Positions 24,931 through 33,752 of a stretch of DNA of 64,000 nucleotides are shown here, in pieces. The notes beneath the pieces are model-generated. The model saw only the letters and a list, made by a program, of their open reading frames with translations, was not told the origin of the DNA and did no database searches. The position numbers were made by a program, and so were the translations under genes. Every line of letters starts with the position of its first letter. The first letter of the stretch is position 1. Source of the DNA: Marinococcus halophilus (lineage in GTDB: Bacteria; Bacillota; Bacilli; Bacillales; Marinococcaceae); contig NZ_NPFA01000001.1 of assembly GCF_002265875.1 (NCBI RefSeq), positions 124,001 through 188,000 on the forward strand, written 5' to 3'.

Positions 24931-26325
24931 TTATAAATCTTTTGTCCACTGTGGCACCGGCTTTTCGTTTATCGCTTCTTCTTCGGTGAAGCTCTGCTTC
25001 ATGCCTTCCTGCACATATGGCTCATGCCTAGCTATCCAGTATTTCATCAGGACAGTATAAAGCAGCAGCGCCGGCAGCCCGCCGATAAACCAGGAGCCGT
25101 CAATATTAATAAAGGAAACGGCGGTACCAACACCGATGGAAATAATTGCAGCCGGATTCCATCCTTTAAACGCCTGGAAAAGTTTATTCTTCTCGTAAAG
25201 CGCCGCCACATTGTAATTCCTTTTATGCACGAAAAAGAAGTCTGCAATCATCACACCGAACACCGGTCCCAAAAATGCGGAAACGATCGCAATAAACGTG
25301 GTGAAATAAGCAGCATTCATCAGCCACCACGGGCATGTAAAGGTAGCTAATATACCGATAATGATGCATGACTTTGCCCATGAAATTTTGAATAGGTCCA
25401 TGGCCACAAGCGCGGGTGGCATAATGTTGGCCATCAAATTCGTCGTCACCTGGGCAATCGCAATGAAGACCAATACGATAATGCTTGCAGCAGTAGAAGG
25501 GATGTACTCAGAAATGACATCAATCGGGTTCCAGATGCCAACCGCTGCCGCTCCGAGCATACCGATAAACGGAAGCAGAATACTCGGCGGCACCATACCA
25601 ATAATATGGGCATTAATATAGGTAGATGTCTTCGTTCTTTTTGGCACATACCTCGTATAATCCGACACATTGATTAAAAGCGCCGCAAATTGGCCAACCA
25701 GCACAGTCATCGCAAGCCAGAGCGGAATGCCCCAGGATCCGTCCACGTTTGCGGCTGCCTGCACCTCGAACCCAAACGTCGTTAAAAACAGAAAAATTAA
25801 GTAGATGATACCTCCCATAATAATCACAGAGCCAACGATCTCCACCCATTTAATGGATTCAATCCCTTTAGCCGAAAGAAAAATCTGCAGGGCCTGAAAG
25901 CCGAAAAACCATACCCATACATTTTCAAATCCTATAAAGCTCGAGGCAATTTGATTTAACGCCTGCGCCCCAAGCCAAGTCTGTATACCGAACCAGAACA
26001 AAGCCGGAATGCTCCGTAAAAGCGCAGGAATTCTTGAGCCTATCGGTCCGAAGGACGAACGAAGCTGAACAACCATCGGAATACCGTGCTTCCAGCCTAC
26101 ATATCCATTTAATGAAAATAGCAGAGCAGCCATAATATTTGCGAGAAGCAGCGCCGCTCCCGCCTGGTAAAGGTTGAGATCACCAAAGGGCGGGATCAGG
26201 CTCGACCCGAGCATAAACGTTCCGATCATGATTGTATCGCCCCACCACATTGCAACATATGCTTTTGGACCGAGAATTCTTTCCTTTTCATTGGTAATTG
26301 GCCGCAAATCCTGTCGTGCCTGCAT
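24931..26325 (-). CDS. NCS1-family nucleobase/allantoin/hydantoin permease
   Basis: A 464-residue, 12-segment transporter of the nucleobase:cation symporter-1 family. Typical words are WWGDTIMIGTFMLGSSL near the first helix, GYVGWKHGIPMVVQLRSSFG, PALFWFGIQTWLGAQAL and NVSDYTRYVPK. The family moves cytosine, uracil, allantoin, hydantoin or thiamine with Na+ or H+. The FGIQTWLG and SDYTRY motifs are shared by the allantoin (PucI) and hydantoin (Mhp1) branch. AGGAGGG lies seven bases before the ATG. A purine link to the pucABCDE genes 27 kb away is possible but not shown. Confidence 0.88.
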   Translation of the reverse strand: MQARQDLRPITNEKERILGPKAYVAMWWGDTIMIGTFMLGSSLIPPFGDLNLYQAGAALLLANIMAALLFSLNGYVGWKHGIPMVVQLRSSFGPIGSRIPALLRSIPALFWFGIQTWLGAQALNQIASSFIGFENVWVWFFGFQALQIFLSAKGIESIKWVEIVGSVIIMGGIIYLIFLFLTTFGFEVQAAANVDGSWGIPLWLAMTVLVGQFAALLINVSDYTRYVPKRTKTSTYINAHIIGMVPPSILLPFIGMLGAAAVGIWNPIDVISEYIPSTAASIIVLVFIAIAQVTTNLMANIMPPALVAMDLFKISWAKSCIIIGILATFTCPWWLMNAAYFTTFIAIVSAFLGPVFGVMIADFFFVHKRNYNVAALYEKNKLFQAFKGWNPAAIISIGVGTAVSFINIDGSWFIGGLPALLLYTVLMKYWIARHEPYVQEGMKQSFTEEEAINEKPVPQWTKDL

Positions 26326-26657
26326 TGTTTTCCCTCCTAATTAAAAACGAACATTTATTATTTGTTTCATTAGTTCATTCGTTAAATGATTAATTATATT
26401 GTATCGGAGGGAAACATTCTGAATCATTGTTCATTATCACACAAATTTATTATTTTCTCTGTGCATCATCGCTAAAAATAGATTATTTATATCATTTAAT
26501 ATGTATATTTTCTTACACTACCAAAATAAAAATGCAATTGCAGGAATCCTAAATATCTCTCCCGCCACCCTCTTTCATGCGTGTTTGCTCTAACTCATGA
26601 TACAATCAAACGAGCGAACTAGGCCTTCCACCGGCCTGCATGAAGGAGGTTCTTTTT
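26326..26657. other. AT-rich divergent intergenic region
   Basis: About 330 bases between the divergent NCS1 permease and ubiX genes. It is strongly AT-rich with no convincing ORF. A TACAAT box (26601-26606) may serve ubiX but lacks a well-spaced -35. The hairpin AGGCC, seven-base loop, GGCCT (about 26621-26637) sits just ahead of the ubiX ribosome site. A CGAACATT word at 26347 could be a PurR half-box, but I do not see a second good half. Confidence 0.4.
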
Positions 26658-27233
26658 TTGAAATTAATTATCGGCATGACCGGTGCTACGGGCGCCATTT
26701 TCGGCATCCGGCTGCTCGAAATACTAAAATCCACCGACATTGAAACCCATCTAATTTTATCTTCCTGGGCCAAGGCCACTATTCCACTTGAAACAGCGTA
26801 CACGTCAGCCCAGGTGGAAGAGCTGGCGGACGTTTCGTATTCCTCGAAGGACCAGGCAGCCCGTATATCCAGCGGCTCTTTCCGTACGGAAGGCATGATC
26901 ATCGCGCCGTGCAGCATGAAAACGACCGCCTCCATCCGTCACGGACTCGCGGATAACCTTATTGCCCGCGCTGCCGATGTCGTTTTAAAAGAGCGAAAGC
27001 AGCTGCTTCTAATGACGAGAGAAACACCGCTTAATACTATTCACCTTGAGAATATGCTGGCCCTTTCCAGGCTTGGGGTGACCATTGCCCCGCCGATGCC
27101 TGCTTTTTACAATCATCCAGCAGACATTGACGAGCTTGTCGACCATATTGCCTACCGTACGCTCGATCAATTTGGCATTCATATGGACGAAGCTGAACGA
27201 TGGGAAGGCATGTCTTCTTCGAAACACAAATAG
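26658..27233 (+). CDS. ubiX: UbiX-family flavin prenyltransferase
   Basis: A 191-residue flavoprotein that attaches a dimethylallyl group to FMN, making the prenylated cofactor used by UbiD-type decarboxylases. Family features are GMTGATGAIFGIRLLE at the N-terminus, IIAPCSMKTTASIRHGLADNLIARAADV, and LLMTRETPLNTIHLENML. The best start is TTG 26658, eight bases after AAGGAGG; an ATG at 26640 lies upstream of that ribosome site. No UbiD partner is encoded within the window. In Bacillus a UbiX homologue (BsdB) works with phenolic-acid decarboxylase subunits. Confidence 0.9.
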   Translation: MKLIIGMTGATGAIFGIRLLEILKSTDIETHLILSSWAKATIPLETAYTSAQVEELADVSYSSKDQAARISSGSFRTEGMIIAPCSMKTTASIRHGLADNLIARAADVVLKERKQLLLMTRETPLNTIHLENMLALSRLGVTIAPPMPAFYNHPADIDELVDHIAYRTLDQFGIHMDEAERWEGMSSSKHK

Positions 27234-27268
27234 AAGCGGACGCCCGGTCAACAGGCGCCCGCTTCTTC
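27231..27268 (+). terminator. Intrinsic terminator of ubiX
   Basis: GAAGCGG and CGCC arms pair with GGCG and CCGCTTC, followed by a T-rich tail; it overlaps the ubiX stop codon. Confidence 0.8.
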
Positions 27269-27296
27269 TTCTGAATTCGTTTCTCTTTGGACATTA

Positions 27297-28091
27297 TCAG
27301 ACCAGCCACTCCCCTTTCATCACAGTCACAGCCCGGCCCCCTATGTGGCAGCGACTGCGGTGCATTTCCACCTTTACCACGCCCTCCCGTGTACTCGCCT
27401 GTCTGGCAGTAAAGTGCTGCTTCGCCATCCGCTTCGCCCAGTAAGGCCCCAGGGCGCAGTGCGCCGAACCCGTGACAGGATCTTCATCCACGCCAATTGC
27501 CGGAAAGAAACAACGTGACACAAAATCGATGCCTTCCTCTTCCGATAAAGAAGTAACTATGCATCCGCGCGTGGTATGCTGCGCCAATGCTTTCATGTCC
27601 GGCACGAGGCTTCGAAGCGTCTGCTCGGAATCCACCTCTACGATAACATCCATGCGGTTTTGCTCCACCGAAGGCGCTTCCACCCCAAGGGCCTCGAGCA
27701 GTCCTTCCTGTAAAGGCGCAGGTTCGGGAGGCTCTGATGGAAAGTCGAGCCAGATCGTTTTTTCCTTTTTAAACGCCGTCAGCGGCCCGCTTGCACTATG
27801 GAAAGTAACGGTTTCAGCGTCCGGCACTTTCATCTCTTCCCACAGCACATGCGCCGAAGCCAGTGTCGCATGGCCGCATAAATCTACTTCCGCGGATGGG
27901 GTAAACCAGCGTATTTCATATTCCTGCTCTCTCTTTTTCATCAAAAAGGCTGTCTCAGACAAATTCATTTCTGCGGCTGTCTGCTGCATCCATGCCGCGG
28001 ATTTCTGATCTGGTTCTTCCAACAGGCAAACGCCTGCCGGATTTCCATAAAAAGCCTCACTCGTAAAAGCGTCCACTGTGTATATCTTCAT
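27297..28091 (-). CDS. PhzF-family isomerase/epimerase
   Basis: A 264-residue protein of the PhzF fold, two similar halves related to diaminopimelate epimerase. Conserved words are VDAFTSEAFYGNPAGVC at the N-terminus, NLSETAFL with the catalytic Glu, DLCGHATLASAHVL, and DEDPVTGSAHCALGPYW in the second half. PhzF itself isomerises trans-2,3-dihydro-3-hydroxyanthranilate, but no other phenazine gene is present, so this is one of the many genomic PhzF-like proteins of unknown substrate. AAGGAG precedes the ATG at 28091. Confidence 0.9.
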   Translation of the reverse strand: MKIYTVDAFTSEAFYGNPAGVCLLEEPDQKSAAWMQQTAAEMNLSETAFLMKKREQEYEIRWFTPSAEVDLCGHATLASAHVLWEEMKVPDAETVTFHSASGPLTAFKKEKTIWLDFPSEPPEPAPLQEGLLEALGVEAPSVEQNRMDVIVEVDSEQTLRSLVPDMKALAQHTTRGCIVTSLSEEEGIDFVSRCFFPAIGVDEDPVTGSAHCALGPYWAKRMAKQHFTARQASTREGVVKVEMHRSRCHIGGRAVTVMKGEWLV

Positions 28092-28142
28092 ATTTTTTCT
28101 CCTTGTCTCTGTTATTCTGCCTGCATTGTAGCACAGCCTAAT

Positions 28143-28175
28143 AAAAGAGGCACTGAACTCGCCAGAGTCCGTGCC
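28143..28175 (-). terminator. Intrinsic terminator of the tct operon
   Basis: On the minus strand AGGCAC and GGACTC pair with GAGTTC and GTGCCT (one bulge), followed by TCTTTTATT. It lies shortly after the tctA stop. Confidence 0.78.
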
Positions 28176-28186
28176 TGTCCAATAAA

Positions 28187-29680
28187 TTATGCCTGCTTTG
28201 CTTTTTTGTTTTTTACTGCGCTAAGGATGAAAGGTACGCTGATCGATAAAATAATCATAATAATCAGCACAACACTAATCGGCGAAGAAAAAAATACAGA
28301 AGCACTGCCGTCGGAGACAATTAAACTTTTGCGGAAATTCTGTTCCATATCGTGTCCGACAATCAATGCCAGAATTAAAGGAGCGATTGGAAAGCGAAGT
28401 AGTTTAAACGCCAGTCCGAGCACGCCGAAGGCCAGCAGGATGTAAAAATCGATCGTGCTGTAGCTGAGTGTATAGGCACCAATAAAGCCAAGCATTAATA
28501 TTAATGGATATAAAATGTTAGACGGTGTATCAAGCACTTTAATTAAAAGTCCTACTAATAAAATGTTAATGACGACTAAAAACAAGTTTCCGATAAACAT
28601 ACTGTTGATCAGCGTCCAAATAGTGGTCGGCTCACTTTCAAACAGCAGCGGCCCCGGTTGAATGCCAAGCATCACTAGAGCCCCCAGCAATACCGCTGTT
28701 GTGCCGGAGCCGGGGATACCCATACTCAGCAGTGGAATCAAGGCCCCGACAGAAGCACTGTTGTTCGCTGATTCCGGCGCAGCTACTCCTTCCGCTGTTC
28801 CTTGGCCAAACCGTTCCGGGGTCCGGGACAGCTGACGCTCCGTAGTATAGCCGAGCATCGAGGCAATAGAGCCTCCGGCGCCAGGCAGCACCCCAACTAT
28901 AAAGCCTAGCGGCGCGCTGCGGAAAATAGGCAGCTTCGATGCGTTCCATTGCTCTCTTGTAAACCATAAGCTTTCGACTTTGTTTTTCTTTTCCGGCGGA
29001 CGGTTTATCGCGATAAAATTATACAATACTTCTCCCACCGCATAGATTCCGATGATAACGATCAAAAAATCAATGCCTTCTGCCAATTGCGGCAGCCCCA
29101 TCGTAAACCGGTAAACACTGCTTTGGGCATCCACACCGATCGTACTCAGCACCAGTCCGAACAGCATGGAAATAAACCCTTTCAGCATATCTCCACGGGA
29201 CAAAGACACAATCGCTGAAAGTGTGAAAAGCATTAGTAAAAAGTATTCTGCCGGGCCAAAGCGTATGGCAAAATCAGCCAGAGGCCCTGCCAGGAACGTA
29301 AAGCCTATGACCGCTACAGTGCCTCCAACCAGGGAGGCTATCGTAGCTATGGCTAACGCCTGTCCAGCCTGGCCTTTTTTTGCCATCGGATAGCCGTCAA
29401 ATGAAGCAGCAATTGCCGATGCGTCGCCGGGCGTGTTCAACAGAATGGAGCTTCTCGATCCCCCGTACATTGCTCCGTAATAAATGGCTATTAATAAAAT
29501 CATGGCGCTGATTGGCTCCATGCCAAACGTCACCGGTATCAGGACAGCTACCCCTGTGGCAGGCCCCAATCCGGGGAGCATCCCTACAATCGTGCCAAGA
29601 AGCCCTCCTAAAAAAACAAAAAGTAAGTTAAGGGGGGTTATTGCATTCATTAAGCCATCTATAAAATATCCATAATCCAT
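28187..29680 (-). CDS. tctA: Tripartite tricarboxylate transporter, large membrane subunit TctA
   Basis: A 497-residue permease with about 12 membrane segments and the two TctA signature loops, GGLLGTIVGMLPGLGPATG near residue 25 and IPLLSMGIPGSGTTAVLLG near 315. With TctB and the binding protein TctC it imports citrate or a related tricarboxylate using an ion gradient. AGGGGG precedes the start. Last gene of tctC-tctB-tctA, ending at a terminator. It served to identify the tctA remnant at 13082-13216. Confidence 0.95.
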   Translation of the reverse strand: MDYGYFIDGLMNAITPLNLLFVFLGGLLGTIVGMLPGLGPATGVAVLIPVTFGMEPISAMILLIAIYYGAMYGGSRSSILLNTPGDASAIAASFDGYPMAKKGQAGQALAIATIASLVGGTVAVIGFTFLAGPLADFAIRFGPAEYFLLMLFTLSAIVSLSRGDMLKGFISMLFGLVLSTIGVDAQSSVYRFTMGLPQLAEGIDFLIVIIGIYAVGEVLYNFIAINRPPEKKNKVESLWFTREQWNASKLPIFRSAPLGFIVGVLPGAGGSIASMLGYTTERQLSRTPERFGQGTAEGVAAPESANNSASVGALIPLLSMGIPGSGTTAVLLGALVMLGIQPGPLLFESEPTTIWTLINSMFIGNLFLVVINILLVGLLIKVLDTPSNILYPLILMLGFIGAYTLSYSTIDFYILLAFGVLGLAFKLLRFPIAPLILALIVGHDMEQNFRKSLIVSDGSASVFFSSPISVVLIIMIILSISVPFILSAVKNKKAKQA

Positions 29681-29698
29681 ATTTATTCCCCCTAGTTG

Positions 29699-30157
29699 TT
29701 ATGGCAGGCTGATATTCAGCAATTCAGCAAAAATGTACCAGGACATAAACGTGAAAATAATTGTCGTTAATACGTTGATCAGCCACTTGGATTTGCCGTT
29801 AATAATGAACATCAGTACACCCAAATACAGTAACGTAGCGATGATGTAACCAACAAAATCGAATATAAGCGCATACACTACTCCAAATATAAGTGTCCCG
29901 CCAATAATATACGGAGTCCGTCCTTTAGCGACTGCCCTGATGTCTTCATCCTCTTTATGCTCCTCATGGCGTTCCCGGTAGGAGCGGATGAAATAAAAAA
30001 CACTCAATAGAAGAAGCAATGCAGATGCACCCATCGGAAAATAATGTGGTCCGAAAGCATTTCCCAGGCTGGCCTGGGGTAAATTAAATGTTGCGATGAT
30101 AAATCCTACCGCCGTTAGTATAAATACTGCCGGCAGCGATAATTTAACCACTGTCAT
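29699..30157 (-). CDS. tctB: Tripartite tricarboxylate transporter, small membrane subunit TctB
   Basis: A 152-residue protein with four hydrophobic segments and a charged cytoplasmic loop (RSYRERHEEHKEDEDIRAV) after the second, as usual for TctB. ATG 30157 has AAGGGG eight bases upstream; a GTG at 30166 is the alternative. It lies between tctC (15 bases) and tctA (18 bases), so the three are co-transcribed. Confidence 0.92.
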   Translation of the reverse strand: MTVVKLSLPAVFILTAVGFIIATFNLPQASLGNAFGPHYFPMGASALLLLLSVFYFIRSYRERHEEHKEDEDIRAVAKGRTPYIIGGTLIFGVVYALIFDFVGYIIATLLYLGVLMFIINGKSKWLINVLTTIIFTFMSWYIFAELLNISLP

Positions 30158-30172
30158 AGGAAGCACCCCTTT

Positions 30173-31150
30173 CTACTCTGTCAGACCAGCATTCGTCAGC
30201 AGTTCTTGATAAGTTTGTTCCTGTTCGTCCATAAATTGTTCTGTTTCTTCCGCGTTCATGTAGTAATCGTCCCACTGGTTGTTTTCAAGAATAGTCTGCC
30301 ATTCCTCCGTCTCGACCATTTGCTGGAGACGCTCGTCCCAATAGGCAATCTCCTCCTCAGTCATATCAGGCGGCCCCATCACGCCGCGCCAGTGAGGGAA
30401 GACCAGGTCCACGCCCTGCTCTTTGAAAGTCGGCACCTCCGGCAGCTCCTCCAGGCGCTCCTCCGAAGAGACTCCTACAATGTCCAGCCGGTCGGCCTTG
30501 TACTGCTCACTTGCTTCCGATACAGACATCGTGGCAACGTCAATATGCCCGCCAAGCAGGGCTGTGACCACTTCGCCACCGCTTTCATAAACGAGAAAAT
30601 CAAGCTTGGATGGATCGATTCCGTATTCCTGTGCTGCCTGAATAAATGAAAGATGGTCATCATTGCCGAGTCCCGGCGCCACGCCTATTTTTAGCGATTC
30701 CGGATCTTTTTTCAGCTGTTCCATGACAGCTTCTAAGTTGTCATAGTCTGAGTCCGGCCCAACCGCGATGGACTGCCATTCGGTGGCTAAAATCGCAAGC
30801 GGGGTAAAATCTTCGTGGGACAATTCACTTAATCCGAGTTCATTGTTTGTAAATAGGAGGCTTGAATTGACCGCAAGAGTGTTGCTATCCCTGTTTTTTA
30901 AATATTGAAATCCTACTTCGCCACCGCCACCGGGTTTGTTCACAACATTAATATCAGATTCCACCAGTTCATTATTGTTCAGCGCTCTCTGCATCGATCT
31001 CGCAGTTAGGTCCCATCCCCCTCCGGGAGTGGCTGGAGCCACAAATTCAATCAAATCCGGCGGATAGTCGCTCTCTTCTCCCTGAGACTGCTCTGCGGAA
31101 CAGCCGCCAATAAAAGCAATGGATAATAACAACAGTATTATTCGTTTCAA
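30173..31150 (-). CDS. tctC: Tricarboxylate-binding lipoprotein TctC
   Basis: A 325-residue extracytoplasmic solute receptor of the Bug/TctC family. The N-terminus is a lipoprotein signal: basic start, hydrophobic IILLLLSIAFIGG, then the lipidated Cys at residue 17. FVAPATPGGGWDLTAR near residue 35 is the ligand-loop motif of the family. The start codon is TTG at 31150, six bases after GAGGAGGGG. First gene of the tct operon, with a cre site 62 bases upstream and the kinase-regulator pair upstream of that. Confidence 0.94.
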   Translation of the reverse strand: MKRIILLLLSIAFIGGCSAEQSQGEESDYPPDLIEFVAPATPGGGWDLTARSMQRALNNNELVESDINVVNKPGGGGEVGFQYLKNRDSNTLAVNSSLLFTNNELGLSELSHEDFTPLAILATEWQSIAVGPDSDYDNLEAVMEQLKKDPESLKIGVAPGLGNDDHLSFIQAAQEYGIDPSKLDFLVYESGGEVVTALLGGHIDVATMSVSEASEQYKADRLDIVGVSSEERLEELPEVPTFKEQGVDLVFPHWRGVMGPPDMTEEEIAYWDERLQQMVETEEWQTILENNQWDDYYMNAEETEQFMDEQEQTYQELLTNAGLTE

Positions 31151-31211
31151 TGAGTCCCCTCCTCACACTTTTGTTTATATTATTCATCATCTTAAAGATT
31201 TTTCTGTAAAT

Positions 31212-31225
31212 TGTAATCGTTTTCA
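31212..31225. promoter_or_regulatory. cre site ahead of tctC
   Basis: TGTAATCGTTTTCA matches the cre consensus TGNAANCGNWNNCA at every fixed position. It lies between the regulator terminator and the tctC start, in the position for CcpA repression of the transporter. Confidence 0.8.
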
Positions 31226-31275
31226 AAATTATTCGTTTTTAATTTTTTTCGTGTATTTTGTTTATTTTGTGCACA

Positions 31276-31305
31276 AAAAAAGAGTTCGTCTATGAACTCT
31301 TTTTA
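31276..31305 (-). terminator. Terminator between the regulator and tctC
   Basis: AAAAAGAGTTC, six-base loop, GAACTCTTTTT; it overlaps the regulator's stop codon. It separates the two-component genes from the transporter genes. Confidence 0.88.
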
Positions 31306-31983
31306 AACTTCATAATAATGCCGTTCCGGACGCCCCACTATGCCATATTCCAATCGTGCTTCTGCGTCTCCTTCAGAAATCATAAATTCCAGGTATCTTC
31401 TCGCCGTGGTTCTCGAAGCACCTATTCTGTTGGCCGCCTGTTCTGCAGTAAGTCCTCCTCCAGCCTCGTGTAAAACCTTTTCAATTCTTTCCAGTGTTAA
31501 ATAATCAATACCGGTGGGAAGTTTTCGTTTATCTGCCGCGGGTTTCATTGCAGAAGATTGCGCCATGTAATCATCGATGAACTGCTGATCCACATTTTCT
31601 ACGGAATCCAGCACCGCTCTTTTCGATAAGTATTCCTTCATGGTCTGTTCAAATTTTTCGATGGTTACCGGCTTGATTAAATAATTCACGATGCCCCCGC
31701 GCAGAGACTTCTCCAAGTATTCCCGGTCTGTGGCTGCAGTAATAATGATAATGTCCATTTCTGGATAATAATGGCGGATATCTTCAAGCAAATGTATTCC
31801 CATACTATCCGGCAGATATATGTCCAGCAACAGCACGTCAGCCGCTCTATCCCGGAGCAGTGCCCACATCTCCTTCGCATTGAGGGCATGACCGGCGGAT
31901 TCGAGGCCGTCGATACTTTCCAAGTATTTTTCATGCAGCATACCAATACGGTAATCATCCTCTACAATTAATGCCTTACGCAT
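31303..31983 (-). CDS. Response regulator, CitT/DctR type, for the tct transporter
   Basis: A 226-residue regulator. The receiver has EDD at residues 8-10, the phosphoacceptor Asp in VLLLDIYLPD, IITAATD, and YLIKPVT. The C-terminal winged helix (TAEQAANRIGASRTTARRYLEFM) and the IVGRPERHYYEV ending are those of the CitT/DcuR type. The start overlaps the kinase end by 8 bases and is preceded by GGAGGAG. Orientation and adjacency point to tctCBA as its target. Confidence 0.93.
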   Translation of the reverse strand: MRKALIVEDDYRIGMLHEKYLESIDGLESAGHALNAKEMWALLRDRAADVLLLDIYLPDSMGIHLLEDIRHYYPEMDIIIITAATDREYLEKSLRGGIVNYLIKPVTIEKFEQTMKEYLSKRAVLDSVENVDQQFIDDYMAQSSAMKPAADKRKLPTGIDYLTLERIEKVLHEAGGGLTAEQAANRIGASRTTARRYLEFMISEGDAEARLEYGIVGRPERHYYEV

Positions 31984-33577
31984 CGCGTGACTCCTCCTTT
32001 TTTATTTCTTTTGGAATAAACACACTTATCACAGTGCCTTCCTCCAGATTTGAATACACTTCAATCATCCCGCCCAGTTCATCGACTTCATTTTTGACGT
32101 TTGTCATACCATAACCGCGGTCCTCTCCTTTCGAAGATGTGCCCTGTTGAAAAAGCTCTGTCTGCAGGTGCCCGGGCATTCCCGGCCCGTTATCCTTTAC
32201 CTCCATCACAATATCCTTTCCAATATCGGTGACAAAAAAACTTACTTCCCGTGTGGTCTGACCATTTACAGCCTCCATCGCATTATCAATTAAATTCCCG
32301 GCAATAATAATTAATGAAGTCAGCGTCACGTGCTCAGGCATTGCTTCCAAAGAAGATTCGGGATCAACGGTAAAACCGGTTTTCTTTTCCGAGGCCGCGG
32401 CAGCTTTTCCAAGGAGCACAGCCTGAAGCTTTTCATCCTTTATTTGGTCTACTACCATTTTCGTGTGTTTTTGCTGTATTTTAGACTCTTCTCTAAGCAT
32501 TTGCTCAGCTTCAGTGTAATAACCCAGCTGCAAAAGACCCATTAACGCATAGAGCTTATTCGTAAATTCATGGGACTGGGCACGCAGGTCATCAGAATAC
32601 GTTTTCACATCAGAGAACGCCTCTATCATCTGCTTCATGTCCGTTTTGTCCCTAAAGGTAAATACCCTTCCGATTCTGTTTCCATATTGGGCTATTGGGC
32701 TTTCGTTTACAATTAAGGTTTTCGAGGCAGTTATTATTTCCTCGTTTCGAATCACTTCATCCCCCTCCAGCAGCTTCTTTTTCCGGGGTGATGAAAACAC
32801 TTCGTCAATCAAAAGTCCTTCCTGATTTTTTGGGAGCTGAAGAAGCTCTTCGGCAGCCCGATTAACCATCGTTATCCGGCCGCTATTGTCTACAGCAATA
32901 ATTCCTTCCTGCACGGAGCTGATAATAGCCGCCCGGTCACGGTACAGTTCAGCAATCTGGTAAGGCTCGAGCCCAAGTGTATCTGAACGGATACTCCGTG
33001 AAAGCCAGACGGTGCCTGCCGCTCCAATCATCAGAACAATCAGGGAGATCACAGCTGTCCGGCCTGTTTGCCGCCATACATCTGCCCGGATAGCAGCTTT
33101 GGAATATTCAACAACTGCCGCCCCTTCCACGGAGGTATAATCCCCGTAATCAACCGAAACAGGCGCATGGCTCCGTATTATTCCTTCCTGACCTTTATCC
33201 GCTTCCCTTACATAGCTCCCTCCGAATACCAGGGCCGTATAGGCGTCCCGGGCATCAGGATTCAGATCTTCTCCACCACCTGCAATAATTTCGCTGTTCC
33301 TGTTAATTATGTACACACGGTCAGCATTTACCTGCGTGCGTATCTGCTCACTGATAACATCCGCTTCCTGCCCTTCCCCGTTTTCAAAGGCCTCTTCTAC
33401 TGCAGGAAATCCCGCCACGGAACGGCTTGTTTGCAGAGCCAGCTGTCTTGCGTCATTTGTTTCCTGGCGAAGCTCATTCCATGCATAGACGCTGTTCGCC
33501 AGAACAATTACCAGCAGCAAAAGCAAAAAGACCAGAACTCCAATTTTTGTCTGCAGCTTATATTTTTTCCGGTTCAA
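31976..33577 (-). CDS. Sensor histidine kinase, CitA/DcuS type, for the tct transporter
   Basis: A 533-residue kinase: membrane segment at 14-30 (VLVFLLLLLVIVLAN), extracytoplasmic PAS-like sensor, second membrane segment (VISLIVLMIGAAGTVWL), cytoplasmic PAS, H-box AQSHEFTNKLYALMGLL, and ATPase boxes NLIDNAMEA, DNGPGMPG and DRGYGMTNV. The start is TTG 33577 after AGAAGGGG. It would sense an extracellular tricarboxylate and phosphorylate the regulator whose gene overlaps its 3' end. It is the reference copy for the truncated kinase fragment at 12865-13083. Confidence 0.93.
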   Translation of the reverse strand: MNRKKYKLQTKIGVLVFLLLLLVIVLANSVYAWNELRQETNDARQLALQTSRSVAGFPAVEEAFENGEGQEADVISEQIRTQVNADRVYIINRNSEIIAGGGEDLNPDARDAYTALVFGGSYVREADKGQEGIIRSHAPVSVDYGDYTSVEGAAVVEYSKAAIRADVWRQTGRTAVISLIVLMIGAAGTVWLSRSIRSDTLGLEPYQIAELYRDRAAIISSVQEGIIAVDNSGRITMVNRAAEELLQLPKNQEGLLIDEVFSSPRKKKLLEGDEVIRNEEIITASKTLIVNESPIAQYGNRIGRVFTFRDKTDMKQMIEAFSDVKTYSDDLRAQSHEFTNKLYALMGLLQLGYYTEAEQMLREESKIQQKHTKMVVDQIKDEKLQAVLLGKAAAASEKKTGFTVDPESSLEAMPEHVTLTSLIIIAGNLIDNAMEAVNGQTTREVSFFVTDIGKDIVMEVKDNGPGMPGHLQTELFQQGTSSKGEDRGYGMTNVKNEVDELGGMIEVYSNLEEGTVISVFIPKEIKKEESRDA

Positions 33578-33752
33578 CGTGCCCCTTCTTTCATAATTAG
33601 TTTCTCCAAGCTTAGAATATCTTTTATCCTATCATAGAAAAACATGTATTTAGGAAACAAGGATTACTTTCCCTTTTCATAGGGAATGGGGTATCACACA
33701 TACTTCCTGCCCCGGTAGTTGTGACTAGAAGCAGAAAGGAGAGAACAAGTAG

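Noticed and set aside
27297-28091. Phenazine biosynthesis locus
   Set aside because: Only a PhzF-fold protein is present and no other phz gene. Such stand-alone homologues are common and of unknown function.
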